Below are positions 62,579 to 64,000 of a stretch of DNA of 64,000 bases, piece after piece. Position 1 is the stretch's first letter. Every line of letters begins with the position of its first letter. This DNA comes from Hyphomicrobiales bacterium (GTDB taxonomy: Bacteria > Pseudomonadota > Alphaproteobacteria > Rhizobiales > Rhizobiaceae). The stretch covers positions 1,199,524 to 1,263,523 of the forward strand of contig UBZT01000009.1 of NCBI GenBank assembly GCA_900470155.1. The letters are read 5' to 3'. A program made the translations under genes and the position numbers. A model generated the notes under the pieces. That model made no database searches, had not been told where the DNA came from, and worked only from the letters and a program-made list of their open reading frames with translations.

Positions 62579-64000
62579 ATGGTCTTTTCATCCGAGACAT
62601 TTCTGTTCCTGTTTCTACCGCTCTTCCTGGTGGCCTATTATCTGACGCCGGATCGCCTGCGTTCATGGACCATCCTGATCGGTTCCTACATCTTCTACTG
62701 CTGGTGGCGCGCCGACTTCCTGCTGCTGTTCATCGCCGTCACCGCCTGGGCCTATGGCTGCGGCCTGCTGATCGCTAGATGGGAAGGCGAGGCCAGAGCC
62801 AAGACCACCATGGTCATCGGCATCATCGGATGCCTGATCGTGCTCGGCATCTTCAAGTATCTCAACTTCTTCATGGACAGCTTTGCAGCCCTCATCGGCA
62901 CGACACCGGAGAACCTCGGCTATCATTGGCAGCTGATCCTGCCGATCGGCGTCTCCTTCTACGTCTTCCATGCCATCGGCTACATCGTCGACGTCTTCCG
63001 CAAGGATACACCCGCGACCCGCAGCTTCGTCGATTTCGCCGCCTTCATGGCCCTCTTCCCCCACATGATCGCCGGCCCGGTCCTGCGTTTCCGTGACCTG
63101 ACCGATCAGTTCATCAAGCGTGAACACAGCCTGCCGATCTTCACCTCCGGCCTCTATATCTTCACCATCGGCCTGTCGAAGAAGGTCCTGATCGCCGACA
63201 CCGTAGCCCCGATTGCCGACCAGACCTTTGCCATGGCCAATCCGACCATGGTGGAATCCTGGCTCGGAGCGATCGCCTACATGCTGCAGCTCTACTTCGA
63301 CTTCTCCGGCTATTCGGACATGGCGATCGGCCTGGCGCTGATGATGGGCTTCCGCTTCAAGCAGAATTTCAACACGCCTTATCTCAGCCTGTCGATCACC
63401 GAGTTCTGGCAGCGCTGGCACATCAGCCTTTCCACCTGGCTGCGTGACTATCTCTACATCCCGCTCGGCGGCAACCGTAAAGGCTCGGCCCGGACCTATA
63501 TCAACCTGTTCCTCGTCATGCTGCTCGGCGGCCTGTGGCATGGTGCGGCCTGGACCTATGTGCTTTGGGGTGCGTGGCATGGTGCATGGCTTGCCTGCGA
63601 ACGCTACACCGGATGGGCCAGGAACGTCCCGAGCCGCGCCATCGCTCTTCCCGTCACCCTCGTTCTCGTCCTGATCGGGTGGGTCATGTTCCGGGCTGCC
63701 AATGTCGGTGACGCCTTCACCGTCTATGGCGGCATGATCGGCCTCAACGGCATCAACCCGAGCATCGAGTTCCTCGCCAATGTCACGCGGGAAAACCTGC
63801 TCTTCCTCGCACTCGCCATCGGTGCAGTCTTCGCCGAACCCTATTTCAAGAAGCTGACCGATGCCGAGAATGGCATCGAGGCGCATGGCTTCTCGGTCTC
63901 AGCCAATGGAACCGCCGTTGCCATCCCCTCGCTGGCCTATCCGATTGCCATGAGCCTGCTGCTGGTCGTGACCGTGGCGCGCCTGTCGGAACAGTCGGTT
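62579..64000 (+). CDS. algI: AlgI-like MBOAT O-acetyltransferase (cut by the window end)
   Basis: At least 474 codons are open with no stop before the window end, against about 520 in Pseudomonas AlgI. The protein begins MVFSSETFLFLFLPLFLVAY, has many membrane helices and contains the MBOAT core: LPIGVSFYVFHAIGYIVDV, FPHMIAGPVLRF, QLYFDFSGYSDMAIGLALMM, FWQRWHISLSTWLRDYLYI and the catalytic-histidine motif GGLWHGAAW. It transfers acetyl groups across the membrane for O-acetylation of the polymer, normally with AlgJ/AlgX-type partners that would lie beyond the window. Confidence 0.92.
   Translation, partial: MVFSSETFLFLFLPLFLVAYYLTPDRLRSWTILIGSYIFYCWWRADFLLLFIAVTAWAYGCGLLIARWEGEARAKTTMVIGIIGCLIVLGIFKYLNFFMDSFAALIGTTPENLGYHWQLILPIGVSFYVFHAIGYIVDVFRKDTPATRSFVDFAAFMALFPHMIAGPVLRFRDLTDQFIKREHSLPIFTSGLYIFTIGLSKKVLIADTVAPIADQTFAMANPTMVESWLGAIAYMLQLYFDFSGYSDMAIGLALMMGFRFKQNFNTPYLSLSITEFWQRWHISLSTWLRDYLYIPLGGNRKGSARTYINLFLVMLLGGLWHGAAWTYVLWGAWHGAWLACERYTGWARNVPSRAIALPVTLVLVLIGWVMFRAANVGDAFTVYGGMIGLNGINPSIEFLANVTRENLLFLALAIGAVFAEPYFKKLTDAENGIEAHGFSVSANGTAVAIPSLAYPIAMSLLLVVTVARLSEQSV

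Noticed and set aside
62663-63886. 407-codon minus-strand open frame opposite algI
   Set aside because: The + strand encodes an unmistakable MBOAT protein over the same bases; the minus translation is a composition artefact of GC-rich third positions.

Overview
The window looks like a high-GC alphaproteobacterial replicon of the order Hyphomicrobiales, most likely a Rhizobium/Agrobacterium relative. The reasons are the density of ABC uptake operons with dedicated GntR or LacI regulators, a RIME-type mosaic element (8090-8210), a translated palindromic element inside a carboxylase gene, and the style of the chemotaxis operon. I saw no rRNA, tRNA, CRISPR array, insertion sequence or replication origin.

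Left part (1-12.5 kb). An amino-sugar operon (GntR regulator, SIS-type deaminase, NagA, ROK kinase, GNAT) runs on the + strand. It converges on a minus-strand operon of a PotABCD-like ABC transporter, an Asp/Glu/hydantoin-racemase-like enzyme and a GNAT. That operon starts at a strong sigma-54-type promoter and has a divergent FCD-type GntR regulator. An L-asparaginase follows.

Nitrogen part (12.6-22.8 kb). A minus-strand operon encodes an ABC importer, two DUF1989 proteins, a biotin-dependent urea/guanidine carboxylase and an allophanate hydrolase. A guanidine-I (ykkC) riboswitch and an intrinsic terminator precede it, and a near-consensus sigma-54 promoter lies just upstream of the aptamer. 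This identifies the operon as guanidine assimilation (guanidine to carboxyguanidine to allophanate to ammonium and CO2) rather than simple urea use. Sigma-54 suggests nitrogen control on top of guanidine sensing.

Sugar and purine part (22.8-38 kb). A YtfQRT/YjfF-like galactofuranose-type importer carries its own FCD regulator as last gene. A phosphoribosyltransferase and an M20 amidohydrolase are divergent. A LacI-controlled operon of a PotABCD-type importer, nucleoside hydrolase and adenine deaminase points to purine or nucleoside salvage.

Chemotaxis part (38.6-53.9 kb). The order is HD-GYP response regulator, STAS protein, CheY, CheA, CheW, three MCPs with 1, 3 and 2 HAMP units but nearly identical signalling tails, CheW, CheR, CheB, and a ParA-like ATPase. 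A convergent 581-residue soluble protein has an MCP-tip-like segment and a CheZ-like DxxxQ motif.

Polysaccharide part (54.7-64 kb). A LuxR-type response regulator is followed by algD, alg8, alg44, algA-like, algG-like and algI (cut by the window end). This is an alginate-like acetylated polyuronate cluster. In its order algK, algE, algX and algL are absent, and three of its proteins have lost family signature residues: the PilZ motif in Alg44, the isomerase metal motif in AlgA, and DPHD in AlgG. It is the best candidate in the window for a poorly described system.
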